Shown in pieces: positions 29,705 through 37,991 of a stretch of 64,000 nucleotides of DNA. The notes beneath the pieces are model-generated. The model was not told the origin of the DNA and ran no database searches. It saw nothing but the letters and a program-made list of their open reading frames with translations. Source of the DNA: Siculibacillus lacustris (lineage in GTDB: Bacteria; Pseudomonadota; Alphaproteobacteria; Rhizobiales; Ancalomicrobiaceae); contig NZ_SJFN01000003.1 of the NCBI RefSeq assembly GCF_004328075.1, positions 132,293-196,292 on the forward strand, read 5' to 3'. The translations under genes were made by a program, and so were the position numbers. Numbering within the stretch: position 1 is the first letter of the stretch; each line of letters begins with the position of its first letter.

Positions 29705-31381
29705 TCACGCGGCGCGCAGCGCGCCGATGAAGGTCTCGACCCGCAGGGACAATTCGCCGGTGCGGTGGGTCAGGTTCTCGGCGAGGCCGACCAGGCCTTC
29801 GGCGCTGTGGAGGGTTCCGGCGACGACCTCGTCGACCTCACGGATGTTGGCGTCGACCTCGGCCGTGGCGCGCGCGGCGTGGGCGACGTTGCGGGCGATC
29901 TCGGTGGTCGAGGCGCCCTGTTCCTCCACCGCGGCGGCGACCGTCATGGTGATGCCGTCGATGCTGCGGATGGTGCCGCGGATCGCTTCGATGGCGTCGA
30001 CCGAGGCGCGGGCGGTCGACTGCATGTCGACGATCTGGCGGGCGATCTCCTCGGTGGCCTTGGCGGTCTGCTCGGCCAGGGCCTTGACCTCGGTGGCCAC
30101 GACCGCGAAGCCGCGGCCGGCGTCGCCGGCGCGGGCCGCCTCGATGGTGGCATTGAGGGCGAGGAGGTTGGTCTGTTCGGCGATCGAGCGGATCAGACCG
30201 ACGACGTCGCCGATGCGCTGCGCCGAACTCGACAGACCCTGGACGGCGGCCGACGAGGTCTCGGCGGTGGTGACCGCGCCCTGGGCGGTGCGTGCGGCCT
30301 CGGCGACGCGCGAATTGATCTCGGCGACCGACACCGACAGCTGTTCGGCGGCGGCGGCGACGGTCTGGACGTTTCCGGTGGCGCGATCGGAGGCGCCGGC
30401 GACCCGGCGGGTGCGGGTCGAGGCGTCGTCGGCGGCGCGGATCTGCTCGTGGGCGGCGCCCGACAGGGTCGAAGCGGCGCCGGCCAGCGCCGCGACCAGG
30501 CTCTTGATCTCGGCGTCGAAGGCGGTGACGGCCTGTTCGATCCGGTTCTGGCGATCGGCGCGGGTACGGCTCTCGTCGGAGATCTCAGCCTTCATCGCGT
30601 CGGAGCGGGCGACCGCGTCGCGGAAGGTCTCGACCGCGCCGGCGATGCGGCCGATCTCGTCGCCACGGTCGCGGCAGGGCACGACCACGGTGGTGCGGCC
30701 GGCGGCGATTTCCATCATCACCTCGATCAGGCGGCCGATCGGCCGGGTGATCTGGGCCCGGGCGATCCAGATGCCGAACAGCCCCGCGGCCATCGCCAGG
30801 GCGATCAGCACCACGGTGGCGGTCCGACTGGTGTCGGCGAGCCGGTCGAGTTCGGACGACGTGGCGGCGGCCTGGGTGGCGAGACGACCGGCGAGGGTCT
30901 CGAGGTCCTTGTTCAGCGCGGTGCGCACCGCGCGATTGGCATCGTTGTCGCCGTGTTCGCGGGCCGCCTGATGGCCGATCTCGATGCCGCGCCGGGCGGT
31001 CTCCTGGCGGAACTCGCGGAACTGGGCGACCCGGTCCTTCAGGGTGCGGAAGTCGGCCTCGAGGCCGGGCGTCAGGTTCTTCTCCCATTCGGCGACGGTG
31101 GCGACCATTCGGTCGAGCGAGCCGGACATCGCCGCGGCGTATTTCTTCAGGATGTCCTTTTCGTCGGACATGTAGATGCCGCGGCTGTCCATCACCACGG
31201 CGTAGACCAGACCGTTGAGCTTCTCGACGGTGGCCTGACCGCGCGAGGTGTCGCGCATCGTGGCGTCGAGCCGGCGCTGAGCGGATCCCGCCCATTCGGC
31301 GAAGGCGCCGAGCACCACGGCGGCGACGATGGTCGCGACGAACAGAGCCGTCAGCTTGCCGGACAGGGACCACGATTTCAT
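29705..31381 (-). CDS. Methyl-accepting chemotaxis protein
   Basis: A 558-residue chemoreceptor: N-terminal helix ~9-28, a ~150-residue helical periplasmic sensor (four-helix bundle type, unidentified ligand), second helix ~188-208 ([21 protein letters not shown]), a HAMP domain ([18 protein letters not shown]) and a signalling domain with the conserved tip [21 protein letters not shown]. The chain ends [10 protein letters not shown], without the C-terminal pentapeptide that tethers CheR/CheB. No che genes are adjacent. The ligand cannot be predicted. Confidence 0.95.
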   Translation of the reverse strand: MKSWSLSGKLTALFVATIVAAVVLGAFAEWAGSAQRRLDATMRDTSRGQATVEKLNGLVYAVVMDSRGIYMSDEKDILKKYAAAMSGSLDRMVATVAEWEKNLTPGLEADFRTLKDRVAQFREFRQETARRGIEIGHQAAREHGDNDANRAVRTALNKDLETLAGRLATQAAATSSELDRLADTSRTATVVLIALAMAAGLFGIWIARAQITRPIGRLIEVMMEIAAGRTTVVVPCRDRGDEIGRIAGAVETFRDAVARSDAMKAEISDESRTRADRQNRIEQAVTAFDAEIKSLVAALAGAASTLSGAAHEQIRAADDASTRTRRVAGASDRATGNVQTVAAAAEQLSVSVAEINSRVAEAARTAQGAVTTAETSSAAVQGLSSSAQRIGDVVGLIRSIAEQTNLLALNATIEAARAGDAGRGFAVVATEVKALAEQTAKATEEIARQIVDMQSTARASVDAIEAIRGTIRSIDGITMTVAAAVEEQGASTTEIARNVAHAARATAEVDANIREVDEVVAGTLHSAEGLVGLAENLTHRTGELSLRVETFIGALRAA

Positions 31382-31496
31382 GGGGATCTTCCTTCGAGTG
31401 TTTTGCCGTCGAAGGTGCGATCATCACGATGAAGAAATCGTTGAAGGCGCATATGAGATTCGCGACGATTGCCGAAATGATGGGCAAAAATGTCGA

Positions 31497-31524
31497 GGGG
31501 ACCGCAGTTTTCACCGCGGTCCCC
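31497..31524 (-). terminator. Intrinsic terminator of the homospermidine synthase gene
   Basis: GGGGACCGC (31497-31505) and GCGGTCCCC (31516-31524) form a perfect 9-bp stem 27 bases after the hss stop on the minus strand; a T5 run follows 6 nt later. Confidence 0.65.
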
Positions 31525-31550
31525 TGCGATCGTCACGGATCTGCGACGCT

Positions 31551-32981
31551 TCAGCGCACCAGGACGTTGCGGAAGGCCCAGGGCTCGGCCGGGTCGATGT
31601 CCTCGGGGAACAGGCCCGGACGGCCGTGCAGCGGCGTCCAGTCGGTGTAGTAGCCCGCGACCGGGCCGAGGTAGGGTGATTGCACCGCGAGGCAGCGCTC
31701 GTGGTCCATCTCGTCGGCCTCGACGATGCCGGCCTCCGGATTTTCCAGCGCCCAGACCATGCCGGCCAGCACGGCGGAGGAGACCTGGAGGCCGGTGGCG
31801 TTCTGGTAGGGGGCGAGCGCCCGGGTCTCTTCGATCGACAGCTGCGAGCCGAACCAATAGGCGTTGCGGGCGTGGCCGTAGAGCAGCACGCCGAGCTCGT
31901 CGATGCCGTCGACGATCTCGTGCTCGTCGAGGATGTGGTTCTCGGGCTGCTTGACGCCGGCGGCGCCGAACATCTCGTGCAGCGACAGCACCGCGTCGTC
32001 GGCGGGATGATAGGCGTAGTGACAGGTCGGGCGGAACTCCGGCGTGGCCGGCTCGCCGACCGTGTAGTAGTCGGCGATCGAGATCGACTCGTTGTGGGTC
32101 ACCAGGAAGCCGTACTGGGGGCCGGGGGTCGGGCACCAGGAGCGCACGCGGGTATTGGCCCCGGGCTGCAACAGGTAGATCGCGGCGCGGCAGCCGGCCT
32201 CGTGGCGATGGCCGTTCTGCGGCATCCAGGTCTCGTGGGTGCCCCAGCCGAGCTCGGCCGGCTGCAGACCTTCCGAGACGAAGCCTTCGACCGACCAAGT
32301 GTTGACGAAGACGCCGCGCGGCTTCGGGGTGCGGGCGCGCTGGGTGTCGCGTTCGGCGATGTGCACGCCCTTGACGCCGAGGCGCTGCATCAGTTTCGCC
32401 CAGCCCTCGCGGGTGGTCGGCTTGTCGACGGCGGCACCGGTGTCGCGGGCGAGGTTCAGCAGCGCCGCCTTGACGAACCACGAGACCATGCCGGGGTTGG
32501 CGCCGCAGCACGAGACCGCGGTCGAGCCGCCGGGGTTGGCGGCCTTCTCGGCGCGCACCGTCTCGCGCAGGGCGTAGTTGGAGCGCTCGGCGGTCTTCTT
32601 GGCAGTGTCGAAATAGAAGCCGAGCCAGGGCTCGACCACGGTGTCGATGTAGAGCGCGCCGATCTCGCGGGCATATTTCATCAGATCGAGCGACGAGGTG
32701 TCGACCGACAGGTTGACGATGAAGGGCCGGCCGCCGCCGGCGGCGAGCAGGGGCCCGAGCAGGTCGCGGTAGTTGTCGCGGGTCACCGCCTCCTGGATGA
32801 AGCTGTAGCTGCGCTCGTCGACCAGCCGGCGGTCGGCGTCGGAGGGATCGATCACCGTCAGGCGCGTTCGGTCGAAGACGAAATGACGTTCGATCAGGGG
32901 CAGGGTGCCCCGGCCGATCGAGCCGAAGCCGATCATCACGATGGGGCCGGTGATCTCGCCGTAGATCGGCCAAGTCGTCAT
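31551..32981 (-). CDS. hss: Homospermidine synthase
   Basis: A 476-residue NAD-dependent enzyme that makes sym-homospermidine from two putrescine molecules; the polyamine is characteristic of many Rhizobiales. Motifs: IVMIGFGSIGRGTLPLIERH (NAD fold), VDTSSLDLMKYA, VVEPWLGFYFD, SCCGANPGMVSWFVKAAL, WGTHETWMPQNG and NESISIADYYTVG. The ATG at 32981 has AGGAG 9 bases upstream. It lies downstream of ornithine decarboxylase on the same strand, separated by two other small genes, and would use the putrescine made there. Confidence 0.95.
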   Translation of the reverse strand: MTTWPIYGEITGPIVMIGFGSIGRGTLPLIERHFVFDRTRLTVIDPSDADRRLVDERSYSFIQEAVTRDNYRDLLGPLLAAGGGRPFIVNLSVDTSSLDLMKYAREIGALYIDTVVEPWLGFYFDTAKKTAERSNYALRETVRAEKAANPGGSTAVSCCGANPGMVSWFVKAALLNLARDTGAAVDKPTTREGWAKLMQRLGVKGVHIAERDTQRARTPKPRGVFVNTWSVEGFVSEGLQPAELGWGTHETWMPQNGHRHEAGCRAAIYLLQPGANTRVRSWCPTPGPQYGFLVTHNESISIADYYTVGEPATPEFRPTCHYAYHPADDAVLSLHEMFGAAGVKQPENHILDEHEIVDGIDELGVLLYGHARNAYWFGSQLSIEETRALAPYQNATGLQVSSAVLAGMVWALENPEAGIVEADEMDHERCLAVQSPYLGPVAGYYTDWTPLHGRPGLFPEDIDPAEPWAFRNVLVR

Positions 32982-33149
32982 GCGGGTGGTCTCCTGAAAG
33001 CGGCGGGCGCGGGCCCGAGGGAAGGGGGGAGCGCCGGTCGGCGCGTCGGATCTCACAGAACAGAGCGGGCGCCCCGGGGTCAACGGCTATTCCTGTCGGA
33101 AAACCGTCATCCGCGGCGGAGATCGACGCCGCGGGACCGGCGCCGGCGG

Positions 33150-33638
33150 TCAATCGGGGTCTTCGCGGCCGCCGCGCTCGACCACGGCGATCAGCCGCGC
33201 CGCGCCGAGGCGGTCGGCAGGATCGAGTTCGGCGACCTTGGCCAGCGCCGCGGCGCCGCCCTCGAAGTCGCCGGTGCGGATCCGGCAATAGCCCCAGGCG
33301 ACCAGCGCGTGGAGCAGGCGCCGCGGCTCGGCGTCGAAGCCGTCGAAGGCGGCGGAACGAGGCGCGATCCGGCGCCAATCCTCGTCGAGACCGAGGGCGC
33401 GGGCCGCCGCGGCGATGCAGAAGGCGGCGTGGGGGACCGCCTCGGCGAGGCGGTGGTCGTAGAAATAGAACTTGTAGGCGCCGGTCCGCACCTCCCAGGA
33501 GTCGGGCGCCAGGGCCAGCGCCGCGGCCACCGCCGCTTCTGCGGCGACCGGATCGGTGCGGGCGGCACGCGCCCCTTCGAGCGCCGCGAGCGCGGCGGCG
33601 TGGCGGTCGACGGGATCGAGCGTTTCGGAATCGGACAC
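33150..33638 (-). CDS. TPR-like protein in the polyamine gene group
   Basis: A 162-residue helical protein with tetratricopeptide-like periodicity (AAEAAVAAALALAPDSWEVRTGAYKFYF in helices ~25-55, LHALVAWGYCRIRTGDFEGGAAALAKVAELDPADR at ~105-140). The FYFYDHRLAEAVPHAAFC segment is distinctive but I cannot name its family with certainty. I chose the GTG at 33638 because GAGGAG precedes it at 8-nt spacing and no ATG is suitable. Position between hss and the GNAT gene on one strand suggests cotranscription; function is unknown. Confidence 0.65.
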   Translation of the reverse strand: MSDSETLDPVDRHAAALAALEGARAARTDPVAAEAAVAAALALAPDSWEVRTGAYKFYFYDHRLAEAVPHAAFCIAAAARALGLDEDWRRIAPRSAAFDGFDAEPRRLLHALVAWGYCRIRTGDFEGGAAALAKVAELDPADRLGAARLIAVVERGGREDPD

Positions 33639-33736
33639 GGCGAGGCTCCTCGGACGGCGGTCGAGCGCGGGACCCCGCGACCGCGGTCGCGAGGATTCGC
33701 GCCGGCCGAGCAAGATCTCGGCCAGCCGGGCGGGGA

Positions 33737-34300
33737 TCAGGCGGCGCGGACCGCGGCGAGCGGTCGGCCGGTGGCGACGACGAGGCCCCTCGCTTCGGCG
33801 AGGGCGCCCTCGACCAGTTCGAGGCCGAGGAAGCGGGCCCGTTCGACCGGGCCCGGCAGGTCGAGGCCGAGGGTGAGGTCGGGCGCGAAGCCGAAGCGGG
33901 CGTACCAGGCGGCGTCGCCGACCAGCAGGATCGAGCGATGGCCGAGACGGCCGGCGCGGGCGATGGCGGCGCGCATCAACGCCCCGCCGAGGCCGAGGGA
34001 GCGGGCGGCGGCGGCGACGGCGATCGGCCCGAGCATCAGGCTCGGCCCCGCCTCGCCCGCCTCGACGTGCCACAGGCGCACGGTGCCGATCAGGCGGCCG
34101 GCGCGGTCCTCGGCGACGAGGGCGAGACCCTCGGCCGGGCGGCGGCCTTCGCGCAGGCGCTCGCAGGTCTTGGCGAAACGGCCGGCGCCGAAGGCGGTGT
34201 CGAGCAGCGCCTCGCGCGGCGCGACGTCGAACGAACGTTCGTCGCGGATGCGAAAGGCGGCGGGGGCGAGAGCGGTCAGATGCGGGCGAAACGACGTCAT
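33737..34300 (-). CDS. GNAT N-acetyltransferase (YhbS-like)
   Basis: A 187-residue GNAT fold with the acetyl-CoA loop ARSLGLGGALMRAAIARA (Q/R-x-x-G-x-G/A region), preceded by LMLGPIAV and followed by LLVGDAAWYARFGFAP, the YhbS-type C-terminal signature. The start is ATG 34300. The gene sits between ornithine decarboxylase (139 bases upstream) and the TPR-like gene, all on the minus strand; a polyamine substrate is possible but unproven. Arg-Ala-rich C-terminus otherwise unremarkable. Confidence 0.85.
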   Translation of the reverse strand: MTSFRPHLTALAPAAFRIRDERSFDVAPREALLDTAFGAGRFAKTCERLREGRRPAEGLALVAEDRAGRLIGTVRLWHVEAGEAGPSLMLGPIAVAAAARSLGLGGALMRAAIARAGRLGHRSILLVGDAAWYARFGFAPDLTLGLDLPGPVERARFLGLELVEGALAEARGLVVATGRPLAAVRAA

Positions 34301-34439
34301 CGGTCGCGGTCCTCGGGGTGCCGAAGGGGACGACGACCCTCGTACCGGGCTGTCGCCAGCCGGCCGGTCGGGAGCGGAGGTGGGGATCACGGCTCGGGGC
34401 GCGCGAGGCTCCCGAGCCGGAGAGTGACCGATCGAGCGA

Positions 34440-35570
34440 TCAGATCACGTAGCTCTTCAAGGGCTCGAAGCCGTTGAAGGCCACCGCCGAATAGGTGGTG
34501 GTGTAGGCGCCGGTGCCTTCGATCAGGACCTCGTCGCCGATCTCAAGGGAGACGGGCAGGAAGTAGGGGTCCTTTTCGTACATCACGTCCGCCGAATCAC
34601 AGGTCGGGCCGGCGAGCACGCAGGGTGTCATCTCGTCGCCGTCCCGCTCGGTTCGGATCGGGTAGCGGATCGCCTCGTCCATGGTCTCGGCGAGACCACC
34701 GAACTTGCCGATGTCGAGATAGACCCAGCGGACGTCGTCGGTGTCGCTCTTCTTGGAGACGAGCACGACTTCCGCCTTGATGATGCCGGCCGAGCCGACC
34801 ATGCCGCGGCCGGGCTCGATGATCGTCTCGGGCACCTGATTGCCGAAGTGGGTCAGGATCGCGTCGGAGATCGCCTGGGCGTAGGCCTGGACCGCCGGCA
34901 CGTTCTTGAGATAGCGGGTCGGGAAGCCGCCGCCGAGGTTGACCATCTTCAGCGTGATGCCGCGATCGCTCATCTCGCGGAAGATCCCGGCGGCCGAGGC
35001 CACCGCGGCGTCCCAGGCGCCGGTGTTGCGCTGCTGGGAGCCGACGTGGAAGGACACGCCATAGGCCTCGAGGCCGAGACGATGGGCATGTTCGAGGATG
35101 CGCGGCGCCATCGCCGGCTCGCAGCCGAACTTGCGGCTGAGCGGCCATTCGGCGCCGGCGCCGTCCGACAGGATGCGGCAGAACACGCGGGCGCCCGGCG
35201 CCACGCGGGCGATCTTCTCGACCTCGGCTTCGCAGTCGACGGCATAGAGGCGCACGCCGAGCTCGAAGGCGGTGGCGATGTCGCGCTCCTTCTTGATGGT
35301 GTTGCCGAAGGAGATGCGGTCCGGGGTCGCGCCGGCGGCGAGCGCCATCCGGACTTCGGCCACCGAAGCGGTGTCGAAGCAGGAGCCGAGTTCGGCGAGC
35401 AGGGCGAGCACTTCCGGCGCCGGGTTGGCCTTCACCGCGTAGAACACGCGGGTGTCGGGCATCGCCTTGGCGAAGGACAGGAACTTGTCGCGGACCACGT
35501 CGAGGTCGACCACCAGGCAGGGACCATCGGGACGTCGGGTACGCAGGAACTCACGGATGCGGTCGGTCAT
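34440..35570 (-). CDS. Ornithine decarboxylase (fold type III, PLP-dependent)
   Basis: A 376-residue alanine-racemase-fold decarboxylase converting ornithine (possibly also lysine) to putrescine. Schiff-base lysine K47 in FYAVKANP, SCFDTASVAEV, FHVGSQQ, GGGFPTRY, EPGRGMVG, and the active-site Cys in GPTCDSADV are all present. The length and motifs match the short eukaryotic-like ODC/LODC clade used by alphaproteobacteria. The start at 35570 lies at the end of a ~550-nt structured leader of the speF type. With hss it forms the putrescine-homospermidine pathway. Confidence 0.93.
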   Translation of the reverse strand: MTDRIREFLRTRRPDGPCLVVDLDVVRDKFLSFAKAMPDTRVFYAVKANPAPEVLALLAELGSCFDTASVAEVRMALAAGATPDRISFGNTIKKERDIATAFELGVRLYAVDCEAEVEKIARVAPGARVFCRILSDGAGAEWPLSRKFGCEPAMAPRILEHAHRLGLEAYGVSFHVGSQQRNTGAWDAAVASAAGIFREMSDRGITLKMVNLGGGFPTRYLKNVPAVQAYAQAISDAILTHFGNQVPETIIEPGRGMVGSAGIIKAEVVLVSKKSDTDDVRWVYLDIGKFGGLAETMDEAIRYPIRTERDGDEMTPCVLAGPTCDSADVMYEKDPYFLPVSLEIGDEVLIEGTGAYTTTYSAVAFNGFEPLKSYVI

Positions 35571-36122
35571 GGTCGGGTCTCCCCCCGGGCAGAGCGTGCC
35601 GGCAGACGGGCCGGCGTTCGGTCATCCCCGCGTCGGGCCGTCGAGACGGCCTCCTTCGGGCGTTTCCTCCGCGCCGCGGATCCAACCGCTGCGCGAAAGT
35701 GTTCGGGGGGTTCGACTTCATCGTGCGGACCGCTTTGGAGACGGTCGTACGATGGCGACGAGCACCCGATGAGCCGGCGGCGAAGCCGACCCGAACCCGC
35801 GCAATCAAGGGGCGCGGACCCCTCCGATCCCCAGACGACGCCTATCGTCGGGAAGACCGGATTTGCTGCCATGGCTTGGATGGGAGAGCCCCGTCCGCAC
35901 GCCGGCAAGGAAGTAGTTGCCTCTTCAGTAACCCCGGCCTTTGGAGAGCCGGCAGAGACCAAAAAAGCCCTCTACGTCGTTGCTTCAAGCCACGTCCCCC
36001 GTGTGAGACACAGGGTGCGCCGGTTAACTCCGGCTGCCGGTTGCCCCGCTGATGGTCCGGGCCTCTTGTCCCTGGAACATCAACGACCGGCACGCGGCCA
36101 CAGGCACGTGCGAATTTGGGCG
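35571..36122 (-). ncRNA. Candidate speF-type structured leader of ornithine decarboxylase
   Basis: The minus-strand leader of ~552 nt contains an AT-richer, strongly structured part at about 35840-36122. A helix CCCTGTGT/ACACGGGG (36015-35997) closes a CTC triloop; its one non-Watson-Crick pair is G-U on the minus strand but A-C on the plus strand, pointing to a minus-strand RNA. Further stems are GCCGG/CCGGC at 36034-36019 and CCGGC/GCCGG at 35951-35933, and a T6 tract lies at 35966-35961. The alphaproteobacterial speF motif is known upstream of ornithine decarboxylase genes; identity is inferred from position and structure. A 99-codon ORF crosses this leader but is probably a by-product. 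Confidence 0.6.
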
Positions 36123-36128
36123 AGGGGT

Positions 36129-36157
36129 TATTTAGTCCCACACCCCCCCCGACACAA
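36129..36157 (-). promoter_or_regulatory. Promoter of the ornithine decarboxylase leader
   Basis: Minus-strand TTGTGT (36157-36152), exact 17-nt spacer, TAAATA (36134-36129). The spacer contains a run of eight G. The predicted start is near 36122, giving the long leader. It is divergent from the LysR gene that starts at 36297. Confidence 0.55.
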
Positions 36158-36296
36158 GAGGAAATCGCGGGGGTGCGACATTTCTCTCTAACCCCCCGCC
36201 GAGACAGGGATTCTCCAACGTTTTGCAGCGCCGAATCGAGTGAGTTCGGCCGATCGATCTGGTAGGGATGGCGGAGGTGGTCAGCGGGAGTGCGCC

Positions 36297-37205
36297 ATGG
36301 ACACGTTCACGCGGATGCAGGCCTTGATTCAGGTGGTGGAGGCCGGCGGCTTCTCGGCGGCGGCGCGCAAGGCGGGCAAGTCGAAGGCGCTCCTCTCCAA
36401 ATACGTGCGCGACCTCGAGGACGAGCTCGGGGTGCGGCTGCTCAACCGCACCACCCGGCAATTGTCGATGACCGAGGTCGGTCAGGCCTATCACCGCGAG
36501 GCGGTGGAGATCCTGCAGCGTCTCGAGGAGCTGGCGGCCTCGGTCAGCGACAGCCACGGCGAACCGCGCGGGCACCTCCGGGTGTCGGGACCGCGGTCGC
36601 TCGGCGACGCCGACCTCGGCCGGGCGGTGACCGAGTTCCTGGTGACCCATCCCGACATCACCATCGACCTGCGCCTCGACGACCGATTCGTCGATCTGGT
36701 CGAAGAAGGTTTCGACGTGGCGATCCGAGTCTCCGAACCGCTCGATTCGAGTCTGATCGCCCGACGCCTGTCGACCTTCCGGGTGGTGTGCTGCGCCTCG
36801 CCCGACTGGATCGCCCGCCACGGCCGGCCGGCGGTGCCGACCGATCTCGCCGGCCTGCCGGCGATCGTCGACACCAACGCCCGCAACTGGAGCCACTGGC
36901 CATTCCTGGTGGACAATGAACGGGTGGTGGTCGCGGTCACCGCGCGGATGAACGCCAACAGCCCGCTGGTCACCGCGGTCGCCGCCGAGGCCGGCCTGGG
37001 GGTGGCGCGGATCCCGTGGTTCGCGGTGCGCCGGGCGGTCGAGGAGGGGCGGCTCGAACTGCTGCTCGAGGCCTACGAGCCGAAGACCCTGGCGATCAAC
37101 GCGGTCTATCCGCACCGCCGGCATCTGTCGGGCAAGGTGCGGGCCTTCGTCGATTTCCTGGTCGCCTGGTTCGAACGGCGGCGCAAGATCGATCCGACGA
37201 CGTGA
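36297..37205 (+). CDS. LysR family transcriptional regulator
   Basis: A 302-residue LysR regulator of the CrgA/DntR-like subgroup. The winged HTH is at 1-60 (MDTFTRMQALIQVVEAGGFS, AARKAGKSKALLSKYVRDLE, LLNRTTRQLSMTEVG), followed by a PBP2 effector domain. The ATG at 36297 follows GGGAG at good spacing. It is divergent from the ornithine decarboxylase leader, so a link to polyamine control is possible, although the neighbours downstream (DUF1007 and NicO genes) start only 115 bases after its stop. Effector unknown. Confidence 0.92.
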   Translation: MDTFTRMQALIQVVEAGGFSAAARKAGKSKALLSKYVRDLEDELGVRLLNRTTRQLSMTEVGQAYHREAVEILQRLEELAASVSDSHGEPRGHLRVSGPRSLGDADLGRAVTEFLVTHPDITIDLRLDDRFVDLVEEGFDVAIRVSEPLDSSLIARRLSTFRVVCCASPDWIARHGRPAVPTDLAGLPAIVDTNARNWSHWPFLVDNERVVVAVTARMNANSPLVTAVAAEAGLGVARIPWFAVRRAVEEGRLELLLEAYEPKTLAINAVYPHRRHLSGKVRAFVDFLVAWFERRRKIDPTT

Positions 37206-37319
37206 TCGCCCGAGGGTCGGCGCGCCCTTGTTTCCGCCACGATCGGCGGCCGTGATGGCCGCCGCCGCCCGACGCTTCTCCCGCGTCGCCGCTGCGACCG
37301 GACACCACCCGAGGCTTCC

Positions 37320-37991
37320 ATGATCTCGTTCTTCGCGCCCTTCGCCCGCCTCGTCGGTCTCGCCGGGCTGGTGGCGGCGGCCTTCGTCGGACCGGCGGCG
37401 GCGCATCCGCACGTCTTCGTCGATGCCCGGGTCGAGGCGGTGTTCGACGGCGAGGGCCGCATCGTCGCACTGCGCCAGGTGTGGCGCTTCGACGACGCCT
37501 TCTCGGCCTTCGCCACCCAGGGCCTCGATACCGACGGCGACGGCATCCTGACGATCGAGGAGCTGAAGCCGCTGGCCAAGGTCAACATCGATTCCCTCAA
37601 GGACTACGACTATTTCACCACCCTGCGCTCGGGTGGGCGACGTGTCGGGTTCAAGATCCCGACGGAATATTGGCTGCAGATGAACGACGGCTACCTGACC
37701 CTGTTCTACACGCTCAATCTGATGCAGCCGGTCAAGCCGAGCCCCGAGGGCGTGACCATCGACGTCTACGACCCGTCCTATTTCGTCGACTACCAGTTGG
37801 TCGAGCAGGAACCGGCCCGGCTGATCGGTGCGCCGGCCGCCTGCAAGATGGAGGTCAAGCGCAAGGGCGATCCGGATGCGGCGACCGCGGCGATCCTCGG
37901 CCAGATCCCGGCGACCGAACGGGAGTTGCCGGCCTCGCTCAAGGCGCTGACCGCCGAGCTCGCCAATCGGGTGACGGTGCGATGCCCGTGA
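37320..37991 (+). CDS. DUF1007 periplasmic protein with an EF-hand loop
   Basis: A 223-residue exported protein: signal peptide to ~28 (VGPAAAHPHVFVDA), and the DUF1007 fold beginning with the conserved HPHVFVD. A canonical EF-hand loop DTDGDGILTIEE lies near residues 68-79, suggesting Ca binding. DUF1007 genes are regularly paired with NicO-type exporters, as here, where the stop codon overlaps the next start by 10 bases. HPH at the mature N-terminus is a plausible metal site, so a partner in Ni/Co/Zn traffic is inferred. Confidence 0.88.
   Translation: MISFFAPFARLVGLAGLVAAAFVGPAAAHPHVFVDARVEAVFDGEGRIVALRQVWRFDDAFSAFATQGLDTDGDGILTIEELKPLAKVNIDSLKDYDYFTTLRSGGRRVGFKIPTEYWLQMNDGYLTLFYTLNLMQPVKPSPEGVTIDVYDPSYFVDYQLVEQEPARLIGAPAACKMEVKRKGDPDAATAAILGQIPATERELPASLKALTAELANRVTVRCP

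Noticed and set aside
35840-36140. 6S RNA, tmRNA or cobalamin riboswitch as identity of the leader RNA
   Set aside because: No CCA end, tag reading frame or known cobalamin consensus was visible; position before ornithine decarboxylase fits the speF motif better.
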